The notes beneath the pieces are model-generated. The model ran no database searches. It was given only the letters and a program-made list of their open reading frames with translations, and had not been told where the DNA came from. The position numbers and the translations under genes are program-made. A DNA stretch of 64,000 nucleotides from Schizophyllum amplum. Lineage: Eukaryota > Basidiomycota > Agaricomycetes > Agaricales > Schizophyllaceae. Below, piece by piece: positions 22,489 through 32,657 of this stretch. The number at the start of each line of letters is the position of its first letter. The stretch's first letter is position 1. Location: contig VDMD01000016.1 of assembly GCA_007026445.1 (NCBI GenBank), positions 186,001 to 250,000 on the forward strand, given 5' to 3'.

Positions 22489-24657
22489 GCACCTGGTATC
22501 AGCGCTGTTCACCACGACATGGCACGATATGTCCCACCTGGGATGACCAGATTCCCGAAAGTGATCAGCGCTGAGGGTCGTAGGTCCCCCCGCTGACCAC
22601 CGGCGATAATTCCCACCAGCCGCGACCAGGTTGCACCAGCCAGTTCGAATATATCGCAAATTGTGGGCGCTATCAGCGAATATGGGCGCTATCGGCGTCA
22701 TCAGCCGTGATCGGGCCCTATCGGGCCGGACGACCATGATCAGGTCTGTCGGCGCCTCTCAGCACAGATGCGCAATGTAGTTGCCATCGTGGCTGACAGG
22801 CAGACAACTGCTCGTAGCGGGTACACGAGCAAATAAAAAGCACAATCTTATCATATTGAATGGTACATATTACAAGAATGTACTCGCGAGCAGTTCGAAC
22901 CGGTGTCGGGCAAGCAGAAGAGCCGCGTCGGCAGCGACTAGAGGGCGGAGTCTCACCTCGTCCCAAGCCCGAAGGCGCACCCGTCAAGTCCGCCAGGGAC
23001 AAGAAGATGTGCTCCGCACTGAGCGACACCCGCACCACCTGCACAACTACGTGGCCTCGCGCCTCCCGCGCGCGGACACAGGCGCGATCTGGTCGGGGCG
23101 GCGAGGGCCGGCTCCGATTCGGCGGGACGCACCATCTTTGCCGTTCGGGTATCTTTGCTGACTCGCGAGGCGAACGCGGCCTTGAAGTGTGTGTGCACCT
23201 CTCCAGTCGTGATGAGGTGCTCGTTTGCTGCAGACAATCAATGACATCAATCGTAGCGAGCTGCACGCACACTGTAGGAATTCGAAGGTTGGGACCGCCG
23301 TTGCGTTTGGATGGCAGAGGGCGACATTGATGCGGGCACAACTGGCAGCATATGCGCAAGCTTTGGGCCCCCGCGTCGTTCTTCCTGTATCAGCAGGAAT
23401 AACCGTGGGCGGCACCTGTTGGTTCGGGCGACGAGGATGGTGAAACCGAAGAGATTGGCGCCAGCGGGCGTCGTGGGATGTGTTCGTGCCGAGTGCGGCG
23501 TCATGGGGGAGGGGGATACCGGTCGTCGCCAAGGCGTACGGTGGCGAAGGTCGGCCCGCGGACAGCGGTGCTGGGCCCTGACGCGGGCGGGGAAGACGCA
23601 CCGCTGCGATCGGGCTCGTCGTCATCGGCACCAGAAGGCCAGGTGTAGCTCTGCGCTCCGGTGTTGCCAGGCTGCTGGGATGTGGCTATATGTGCACCGG
23701 GTGCAAGCCAACTTGTCTTGCATGTGAGTATATGCGCCAAAACAGGCGACACGATGAGACGTACTGTCAACACGCCTTTCGCGAGCTATCTTTCCTATAT
23801 CAGTCAGAGCACGGTCGACCGGCCGCGTGCGGGGCGGCTGTTCTGCATCAATAATGAGCTCGCCTTGCTCGTCGTCTTGGACGTCGAGTATGCGGTAATC
23901 TGTGTAGCAGTTCTCGCGATGATCGTCGCGATGATCGGGGGGAGAGCAGGCAGTGTCATGCGTACAGCGGATGGGCATGGTCGCTTGCCTTCGCAGTCCA
24001 TGGTGGGAGTAAGAGGCAAAGAGGGAGAATGAAGGTGGACGTATGCGCTTAAATAAGCGTGCGCGATCACGAGGCCGCGTCATGTCCGGGAATTGCTGAC
24101 GTCATGTTCCCGGAGTTCACCTGCGCCAGACGTGCGTGCACCTCGTTTTCGACTCGGTTTAGGTACAAGCTCTTGCTAGATCCTTCTCAGCTCTAAGGAC
24201 TGCCTATATATGCCAGTGGGACCCTGTCACCACTCCATGAGCCCTAAAACTCCAACGGATCCCGCACGCAAGGCTCATACATACAAGATCCGACAGACTC
24301 ACTGCTGCAGCTCGAGCACTGCCTGATGAGTCCATTCTCCATTTTGAAGGCATTTCTGTGCACGCACAGTGCATGCGGATGCCGCCGCGGCCACTGGATC
24401 TTAGTATATTAGGAGAATGCTATACGTTCTTCTGCCTCTCCGGTCCTTCGTTCACATTGCCGGGCCCGCCTAATCAGAGCTGATAGAACTCCGCCAACCT
24501 GATCAGCGCTTATCACGCAGTCCCCATCCTGGTAAGGGCTGATACATGTGCACCTGCAGAGGTCAATCCGATAGGATACCCAGCAAGTATCATCCCCGGT
24601 CAGGGCGTTGTGGGTCCAGCGCGCCTGATAGTTCCGGTAAGGGCTGATCCCCTTTTG
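22489..24657. other. Interior of the inverted-repeat-bracketed island; no confident gene
   Basis: 22490-22760 is rich in degenerate ATCAGCGC/GGGCGCTATC units. From about 22880 to 24030 both strands have frames of 120-200 codons, including Pro/Arg-rich minus-strand frames (for example TWPSGADDDEPDRSG). None carries a motif or a consistent exon chain. High GC content alone makes such frames likely. A low-confidence spliced gene or a decayed element cannot be excluded. Confidence 0.4.
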
Positions 24658-24672
24658 GCTTTTTTCGTGATG
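24658..24672 (-). repeat. Right copy of the inverted 15-mer (partner 22474-22488)
   Basis: Exact reverse complement of the left copy. It is followed outward by GCGTAACGC. Inside it, GGTAAGGGCTGAT occurs twice (near 24530 and 24635). Confidence 0.55.
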
Positions 24673-26116
24673 TTGGGGCGCGTAACGCACCCCCAGGCCG
24701 TCTCCTCCATTCATACCGTTACAGTACACATTGTGCCGGAGAAGTACAAACCATAACCGTCGCGAAGATGAGGGCATCCCGGGGCGAAGGGGAGAATTCT
24801 TCCGGTATTCCTGCATGGTCACGGTAGGAGGCGCTGAGTGAGGCGGCGGCGCAGGAAGTTTACAAAGAAATGCTCAGAGCTCTCTGGATTATCAGAGAGT
24901 GGCTTTGAGAAAGCAAGGGGGAGCGACAGTGGCATGTTCATGCTAACATGAATCATTAAGCGGCATATTTTTCTCTCGCAAGAAGAAGTATGGCTAGTAT
25001 GCAGAGGCTGGCCCGTGTGCGCAAAGCGAGGGAACATGAACGCTGAACAAATGTTGGTTGTGGCCGTGCATACGAGGCTATCTGCGTATTCACCTCTCAT
25101 GCTCGCGTGCAGTGCATGCCAACTTCGATATACCACAGCCTTGCTGGGGCACCAGACTTGCACCAGACAGTCGTCTACTTACCTTGCCTTCGTCGATAAT
25201 TTAGCGCAGGTCTAGCGGCCGGAAGCTGTAGTCGCCTCAAATGCAATAATGTCAGTCGTGGCATGGTTTTTATTGTGACTCACTCCAATCTTCCGAGTCA
25301 AACGCCCCTATCTTGTTTGACCAGAAATTGCACTGCCGATCTTGTGTTCAGATATTGGAACTCGTTTCATCGAAATCTCTTGTCTCTTTGACGGAAGACC
25401 GACCTGGAGCTGTCTATCAACTGTGGGCGCAGTCATCCTGATTCTTGGCATTATTCAGCCAGACTCGCACCCCTATTGCTGGGGGTATATATACAACATG
25501 GAAGCCCTGAAGTAAACGAAGCTCTCCCCACACCGAATCCTCAGAGATCACTGCTATCCGGAGACTCGTACTCAGACACGGCTTTTGTTGCACGAAACTG
25601 GAATCTGATTTGTGGCACGTGGGTCTAAGCGTGAGAACATCCAGCCATTTAGGAAACTCGTGGACAGGGCCTGCACTCGCCTGACTCCCACCACACCCTT
25701 GCAAGCTCGCGGCCAACACCTCCCTACTCTTGTACCCCGTTTTCTCTGCACGCTTTATTTTTTTCACCTGGCTCCTGTATCCTGGTGAGTCGCGCGAGAA
25801 CGAACGGTCAATTTGGCAGTCTCTGGTGATGTGGAGCGAAAAAGGCGTGGCTCCATGCGTGGTCCACCCGCGTCCGGCGCTCAAGGGCAAGCCGCATGTC
25901 CTGCGCTCCGAAAATGCTGCCTCCGGTCTGTATAGGGAGGCTCGAGGCCCACCATCCCAGACATTGAACAATGCCTCCACAGCATGATCGATGCGGCTGT
26001 GTGTGACGCCTAGACCCTCTTGCCGCCAGGACCTTGCTTCATATCCTCACCTCTTCTACCCGTATTGTACTGCACACTTTCTGACAGACGCCTTCTCCAG
26101 TACCTTTTAATATACG
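24673..26116. other. Upstream region of CK1 copy A
   Basis: No supported gene. The longest frame is a 187-codon minus-strand one at 25417-25980. It lacks motifs, introns and a promoter and overlaps the CK1 upstream region, so I read it as chance. Confidence 0.5.
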
Positions 26117-27351
26117 ATGACCGACAACGCAAACCACAGACTTGACCTCCGTGTCGGTGGCAAGTACAGACTTGGCAAAAAGATTGGTTCAGGCTCATTT
26201 GGTGCGTTTACTAAGCGTTCTTTGTTGCTCCTCTCGCTCATATCATCATTCCACAGGTGACATATACCTGGGCATCAACATTATCTCTGGCGAGGAGGTC
26301 GGCATCAAGCTCGAGTCTGTCAAAGCGAAGCACCCTCAGCTCGAGTACGAGTCTAAGGTGTACAAGACCCTCGCCGGTGGTGTTGGCGTACCCTTCGTCC
26401 GGTGGTTCGGCACCGAGTGCGACTACAATGCCATGGTCATGGACCTGCTCGGCCCGTCTCTCGAGGACCTGTTCAACTTCTGCAACCGGAAATTCAGCTT
26501 GAAGACCGTTCTTTTGCTGGCCGACCAGCTGGTAAGCTTCTCTTCTTTGCACAATGTGGGCTTTTTTGACAATTATTTTAGATCTCCCGCATCGAGTACA
26601 TCCACTCGCGCAACTTCATTCACCGTGACATCAAGCCCGACAACTTCCTCATGGGCATCGGCAAGCGGGGCAATCAGGTCAACGTCATCGACTTTGGTCT
26701 CGCCAAGAAGTTCCGCGACCCGAAGACGCACCTGCACATCCCGTACAGGGAGAACAAGAACCTGACGGGTACGGCCGGTACACGTCATCAACACGCACTT
26801 GGGCGTCGAGCAGGCTCGCCGCGATGACCTCGAGTCCCTGGCTACGTCCTGATGTACTTCCTCCGTGGTGCGCTGCCGTGGCAAGGTCTCAAGGCTGCCA
26901 CGAAGAAGCAGAAGTACGACCGCATCATGGAGAAGAAGATGACGACCCCAACGGACCTCCTCTGCCGCGGCTTCCCCAACGAGTTCGGGATCTTCCTGAA
27001 CTACACTCGCGCTCTTCGCTTCGACGACAAGCCCGACTACTCGTACCTGCGCAACTGTTCCGCGACCTCTTCGTTCGCGAGGGCTACCAGTACGACTACG
27101 TCTTCGACTGGAGCGTGCAGCGCGCGCAGGATGACAGCAGCAAGAGCGGTTCTCGCCGCAAGGTCGTCCAGGAAGACGACGAGCACCGCGCCCCCGACCG
27201 CATGTGAGTTGCTCCGGTATTTTATAGCAGTACACGACTGACAGTATCGCTCAGGCTTCGCTCTCACACCCGTCAGGCGCAGCAGCCTGCTGCTCCGGGC
27301 GCAGTTGGCCAGCAGCGTGCCGGCCGCGGACGCGATGCGGATCTCTGGTAA
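26117..27351 (+). CDS. Casein kinase 1 (delta/epsilon, Hhp1/Hrr25 type), copy A, with four 1-nt deletions
   Basis: Ser/Thr kinase. Exons are 26117-26201, 26257-26531, 26582-27203 and 27255-27351, with 50-55 nt introns; about 360 aa if intact. Seen: glycine loop GSGSFGDIYLG, catalytic Lys in EEVGIKLES, catalytic loop [20 protein letters not shown], and the CK1 signature [10 protein letters not shown]. The tail ends GRGRDADLW. Against copy B the DNA lacks one base at each of about 26776, 26786, 26842 and 27053. The first three together restore the frame, but the segment from GTA to LAY is scrambled and the last shifts the C-terminus. The other differences inspected are mostly silent or conservative, so the deletions look like errors or very recent decay. 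The usual VAIK is VGIK here. The gene forms the left arm of a large inverted duplication. Confidence 0.93.
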
Positions 27352-27447
27352 ATGACCAATTTAATTCGCGCTTGGGGGTGAGGGGATGTCTGGATCTGGA
27401 GTTATACGTCGCTGTCTCGTGGAACGAAGATCAGCGCGCTCCGAGGG

Positions 27448-27505
27448 GGCGACCGAGATAATTTGGGGGCGGAGGGCAGGTGCTAGGGAATCAGGCTCGG
27501 TCGCC
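27448..27505 (+). promoter_or_regulatory. Conserved 3' UTR stem-loop of CK1 copy A
   Basis: GGCGACCGAG (27448-27457) pairs perfectly with CTCGGTCGCC (27496-27505) across a 38-nt loop. It begins 97 nt after the stop codon. The same 10-bp stem and most of the G-rich loop recur after copy B although flanking sequence has diverged. Likely an mRNA element; function unknown. Confidence 0.6.
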
Positions 27506-28205
27506 GAGAGAGAGATCCGGGGAGTTGGGAGTAGGGGAGCGCGGGAATGTCAGGGTCTCGCGAAGGAATACGGTCAGCGACGAGGGGGCACGCCAGGCTC
27601 TGCCTGTTGTCGACCCTCATTCAACGGCTGTCCAGTCCTTTACGCCACCTGGGTCGTCATCCGGCTACATCGCATCGCGGTCGCTCGCCAGACGTGCAGA
27701 CGACATATACCGCAACACCACACCTCGACGGGGTTACACTTACGGCTCGCAATTGCCATCTATCTACATACGGACGCTTTTTATTTTCCAAGCCGCGTCG
27801 ACCTACGGGTTCGGCGCCGCTGCCCTATCCTCCACCCTCTTCACCTCCGCTTTCACCAATCCATACATCACTGCGCTGCGCCCGTATGTCTACCTATATA
27901 TCAGCCTCCAGGCGAACTGACCTGCTGCTGTCTTCACTGTGCTTCCATTGTCCTGCTGTACATATCACGACCGACGCTCCTTCTGTCACATCATATTTCC
28001 TCATACTCCATCTCTCCGCTCACGACTTTATACGTTTATCTTTCCGGGCATTTGTTGTCCTCTGATCCTCCACCCTTCGCACGAGAGGGGGCGAGTTGGA
28101 TTGGAGAGGGCGCCGTGGCGGGCGCGCAGAGGCGGCGGTCCAGGGGATGTTGTTGACTTATTATTACTACTTGGGTGGTTTTACGACCAGACCAGGCAAT
28201 ACAAT

Positions 28206-28548
28206 ACAGTGGTGTTGACTGCATGGAAAGCTGCGAGTGACCTGACCGAGGAAGGTACAGATCTGTTGTCCTCGGTTTGCTATTCGACCGGAGAGTTGAA
28301 CTCTCCGAGGGCGGTTCGTCGAGGAGTTTGGTCGCACGCGCAACGATACGACCAAACTCCTTTCGGCGAGCGATCCCCGTACGGCCGCCACGGCAGCAAT
28401 CACTTGGGTCGCCACCTGTTGATCCTGGTTTTCTTCGAGACCACCGTTTCTGTCGTCGTTGAACGCCGTCCGCCATCGTCGTTGACCGCCGTCCGCTCTT
28501 TCCGGCCCTTCCTTTCCTTACAGGCGTCGACGTCGACTACTCTCGAGG
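28206..28548. other. Promoter and 5' UTR of chitin synthase
   Basis: Between the end of the duplicated arm and the chitin synthase ATG. Pyrimidine-rich just before the start, as usual for strongly expressed basidiomycete genes. No TATA box seen. Confidence 0.5.
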
Positions 28549-31500
28549 ATGGCTTACCATCAGAACCCCAACCAGGACGCCTATCACATAGACAGCTACT
28601 ACGGGAACGAACACTTCACCGCTGGCGGCGCTCCCGGCTATCCGCCTCCATCGAATGGGGGCTACAACGCCCAGCAGGGCTATGCTAATCACGGCCAGCA
28701 CAACCAGTACGAGCAGGAATGGGACAACAAGTCCGCCAAGTCGTACCAGAGCGACCACTACGGCTCGCAGGCGCATCTCGCGCCGTATGAGATGAGCCAG
28801 GTTCAACGAATATCCCCCCAGTCCCTACTATCCCCTACCAGCCCAACTACCCGCCCCAGACCCCCCAGCACCCGGCGCTGTACCACCAGAACAGCTATGG
28901 GACGCAGTACTCCGACGCGCGCGAGAAGATGCTCAAGCGCCGGTCGGTGCGCAAGGTCGAACTCGTGCAGGGGAACCTGGTGCTGGACATGCAGGTTCCC
29001 TCGCACATTATACCCGGCGACAAGAAGGGTGTGGAGGAGTTCTCGAAGATGCGGTACACGGCGGCGACGTGCGACCCGGACGACTTCATGGGATCGCGTT
29101 ATGCGCTGCGTCAATTCCTGTCGGGGCGGCACACGGAGCTGTTCATTGTCATGACGATGTACAACGAGGATGAGATCCTTTTTGTGAAGACTATGAACGC
29201 GTGCGTTGTTAGTCCGCTTTAGATGCGAGCTGCTCTAATGCCACGTCGACAGCGTATTGAAGAATGTCGCGCACCTGTGCAGTCGTAGCCGGTCCAAGAT
29301 GTGGGGCCCCGAGGGATGGAAGAAGGTTGTCGTTTGCGTGGTGTCCGACGGGCGTTCGAAAGTCAACAAGCGAACGCTCCACGTCCTCAGCTTGGTGTGT
29401 TTCCTTGACCTGCCAGCTCGATCCCTGCTCACGCTCTTGCAGATGGGCGTCTACCAAGAAGGCATCGCAAAGGACTCCGTCGCCGGGAAGGATGTCACCG
29501 CCCACATCTTTGAATATACCACACAGGTCATGGTGACTGAGACGGGCGAGATCTCGCAGAACGCCTGTCCTGTGCAGATCCTCTTCTGCCTGAAGGAGCA
29601 GAATAAGAAGAAGCTTAACAGCCATCGCTGGTTCTTCAATGCGTTTGGTCCCCTGATCAAGCCCAACGGTATGTGGACAGTGTTCGTGTACGGGGAGTTT
29701 GCTCATGAACGTAGTCTGCGTCCTACTCGATGTCGGTACCAAGCCCACCAGCACTTCGATCTACGAGCTGTGGAAAGGTACGTTGATCTCTGATCGACTT
29801 GTAAAAGCAACTCACCTGCCCGTAGCATTTGACAAGCATGCCAATGTTGGCGGCGCATGCGGAGAGTGCGTCGCCTATCAACTGTCATATGTATACCGTC
29901 TAATACATGGCATAGGATTTGTGTCGACACTGGCCGCGCGTGCAGCTTGCTCCTCACGAGCCCTTTGGCTGCATCGCAGAACTTTGAGGTGCATACTCTG
30001 CGCTATGGTCTCTCAGTGCCGTATCTAACCCAATGTATAGTACAAGATGTCCAATATTCTGGACAAGCCCTTGGAGGTGCGTACATTTGTATGCCTTATA
30101 GATGTCGTGGCTGACCCTTGTTCATCTTATAGAGCGTCTTCGGCTATATCTCCGTTCTTCCAGGAGCGTTCAGCGCGTACCGTTACAAGGCGCTACAGAA
30201 CGGCCCAGACGGAAAGGGGCCCCTGGCCTCCTACTTCAAGGGAGAGACGATGCACGGCGGGTCGAGCGACGCGGGCCTTTTTGGTGAGTGATTTCTTAGG
30301 CGCTGTCTTGATATCTTACCGACCGGCGTTCGCAGAGCGTAACATGTACCTCGCCGAGGATCGTATCCTGTGCTTCGAGATCGTGACCAAGAAGAACGAG
30401 GGTTGGGTGTACGTATGTCTCTGAACGCGCCGAGAAGGTCACTGATTGTCGCCCCGCAGCTTGAAGTACGTCAAGAGTGCTAAGGCTGCGACGGATGTCC
30501 CGACGAGCGTCAGTCGGTACATTTATGGACATGGGCCTCTACTTACGCATTGCTTCAGATTGCCGAGTTCATCTCGCAGCGTCGCCGATGGCTGAACGGC
30601 TCCATGTTTGCCTCCGTTCACGCGACGTTCTTCTGGTGGAGGATATGGACGTCCGGCCAGAACTTCTTCCGCAAGATATTCCTGCAGGTGTGTTTTCTTC
30701 CCTAGTTCCCTCCCCATCCCTATTCTGGTCCTAACGTACAATTCTACCAGCTCGAGTTCATCTACAACGCTGTGCAGTTGATCTTCGCCTGGACCCAGCT
30801 GGCGAACTTCTACCTCGCGTTCTTCTTTCTGGTGTCATCGGCTACCAAGGACTCGACCAACGACCCCTTCGGCTTTATGGCAACCGGCGCTGGCAAGACC
30901 GTCTTCGAGGTCATACTCAAGTTATACATCGCTCTACTCTTTGTCGTCTTGGTCTGCTCGCTCGGTAATCGGCCGCAGGTGGGTGCAACAAACATCTCGT
31001 CGGTGCGTACGGGGGCTGATTGGGATTTTGTTGACAGGGCTCGAAATGGACGTACATCTTCTGCATCGTGCTGTTTGGGTTCTGCAACGTCATCACGCTG
31101 TGGTGCGCGGCGTATACGGTGTACCTTGCTGTGCCGCATACCATCGCTGGCTGGTCGGATTTCCCCAAGTCCGTATTATTCGCCTCCGGTGTGTGTATTT
31201 TTGTCTAACAGTCTTTCTTTCACAGCCTGATTGAGACGAACGACACGTTCCGGGAGATCGTCATCTCTTTGGCGGCGACGTACGGGCTTTACTTCATCTC
31301 GTCGTTCCTGCACTTCGAGCCGTGGCACATGTTCACGTGCTTCCTGCAATACTTGTTCCTCCTGCCTTCTTGTGAGTGGCTTGTCTGTGCGGTGTTAGCG
31401 ACGGATGCTTATAAGCTTTGCAGACGTGAACATTCTGAGTGAGCTCCTTCGCTGAGTGTCCGTTATGTGGTACTGACCGTTTTCAGTGATGTACGCTATG

Positions 31501-32175
31501 TGCAACCTTCACGATGTTACATGGTCAGTTTGTGCTACACCAAATTGGAGGACGCTCATGACTGTTATGCAGGGGAACCAAGGGAGACAACGGCGCGAAG
31601 AAGGACCTCGGCGGTGCTAAGAAGGTGAAGGGCGACGATGGGAATGAAGTGCTTGAACTCGAGCTGGTGTGTTTCTCTCCTCGTCAGCCTGACCATGGGT
31701 TGCTGACCATACTTCCAGCCCACTGCGCGCGAGGACGTCGACCAGCTGTGGGCGGCCGCACGAACGTCTCTGCGGAACAAGCCTGTGGAAGAGAAGGAGC
31801 ACCGCGACGCAGCGACCAAGCAGTCCGACCACGACCGTAACAGCCGTACGAACGTTGTCCTGACCTGGGTTGGGTCGAATATGTCAGTGCCCTTCGCTGG
31901 ATGTGGTAGATGGCTGGTTGACTAATGCGGTCCGACAGGATCATGATTGTCATCTTCACGTCCAACGCGTTCCTCGAGTGGGTCGACAAGCATGTCACGG
32001 ATACGGAGGACGCGACGTTCAATCCCTATCTGAGCTTCTTGTTCTGGGCGCTGTGAGTCGTGGCTTGTCTTGGATACGCTGTGGCATGCTAACGTCAACA
32101 CTCAGTGCTGGCCTGTCCGCCATCCGCTTCACGTTCTCCGTGCTATACCTCCTTTTGCGGCTGATCGGGCAGTAG
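28549..32175 (+). CDS. Chitin synthase (GT2, division I)
   Basis: Plasma-membrane processive enzyme polymerising UDP-GlcNAc into cell-wall chitin. The start [18 protein letters not shown] opens a Tyr/Asn/Gln/Pro-rich cytosolic tail. The N-terminal domain includes [17 protein letters not shown]. The catalytic core has [41 protein letters not shown] and [10 protein letters not shown] cluster of C-terminal membrane segments follows ([43 protein letters not shown]), ending [11 protein letters not shown] at 32175. About seventeen short introns are needed; nearly all join in frame with standard sites. In the Pro-rich tail between about 28800 and 28840 the frame changes twice (MSQ, then [10 protein letters not shown], then [10 protein letters not shown]), probably missing bases. 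Placed between the two CK1 arms. The exact class is not assigned. Confidence 0.95.
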
Positions 32176-32657
32176 TTCGTCTGTCTCCAACATCCCTCCC
32201 TCCGCACACTCTGCAACTCCGTCCCCGTCCTTTCCTCCAGTCCCCTCGTTGACATGCACACCCGTTTGCCTCCTAACTTATTTTGACACGGAGCAGATTT
32301 TAATGAGGGCTGTTAGTAGCGTTCGTTGCGCTGGATTAGGATGTTGTACCATCATTCGTCTTCGATGTACAGTTACTAGAATACCCCTTGGAAAGAAAAC
32401 ATGAATGGGTCTATCCTCCATGGCGGCGTTGGACTCGAGGATCCCCATACTAATAGGTCGGTGTGGGTCCATTATTGATGGCGGCGATACGCACCGGCGA
32501 CGGACCAGTCAGCCGTGCGCGTTCTCACGGTGTACTAACCCGCTTTCCCGCTTTTTGATTCGAACCGTGACGGCAGGCAGCAGGCTGCAGACGGTGTTGA
32601 CAAGCTGGCCGAGCTCATTGCGGACGACGGCGACGAGCGCCTGCCGAGACCAGAACC
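32176..32657. other. Intergenic, chitin synthase 3' UTR and next promoter
   Basis: Tandem plus-strand genes about 480 bp apart. Nothing else recognised; a GATTCGAACC string near 32547 is not part of a tRNA fold. Confidence 0.5.

Larger units (their letters stand above)
26117..28205 (+). repeat. Left arm of a large inverted duplication
   Basis: This segment (CK1 gene plus about 850 bp downstream) matches the reverse complement of about 37930-40117. Coding similarity is very high; downstream non-coding similarity is patchy but colinear to about 28205. For example both arms share the hairpin at 27448, a TACGGACGCTT-type block and CTGTCTTCACTGTGCTT. Similarity stops close to the ATG on the 5' side. 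The spacer is about 9.7 kb. Confidence 0.85.

Noticed and set aside
22885..22910. GGTTCGAACT-like tRNA B box
   Set aside because: No acceptor, D or anticodon stem can be formed around it.
22781..24083. Overlapping Pro/Arg-rich frames on both strands, up to 194 codons
   Set aside because: Frames are equally long on both strands and cannot be linked by a consistent set of introns. Reported only as an island, not as a gene.
25417..25980. 187-codon open frame on the minus strand upstream of CK1 copy A
   Set aside because: No motif, no introns in a window where genes are intron-rich, and it overlaps the CK1 upstream region. GC-rich DNA gives such frames by chance.
21065..26116. Possible biosynthetic cluster or mating-type/pheromone locus
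   Set aside because: No core enzyme, pheromone precursor CaaX frame or receptor is present; the triple-homeodomain gene is unpaired and lacks mating-type context.
27386..28156. Plus-strand frames of 150-250 codons after CK1 copy A, with counterparts after copy B
   Set aside because: Both arms are open there, but the best frame differs between arms and the peptide is not conserved, so the shared sequence is non-coding.
32540..32560. GATTCGAACC string resembling a tRNA T arm
   Set aside because: Flanking bases do not pair and no cloverleaf is possible.
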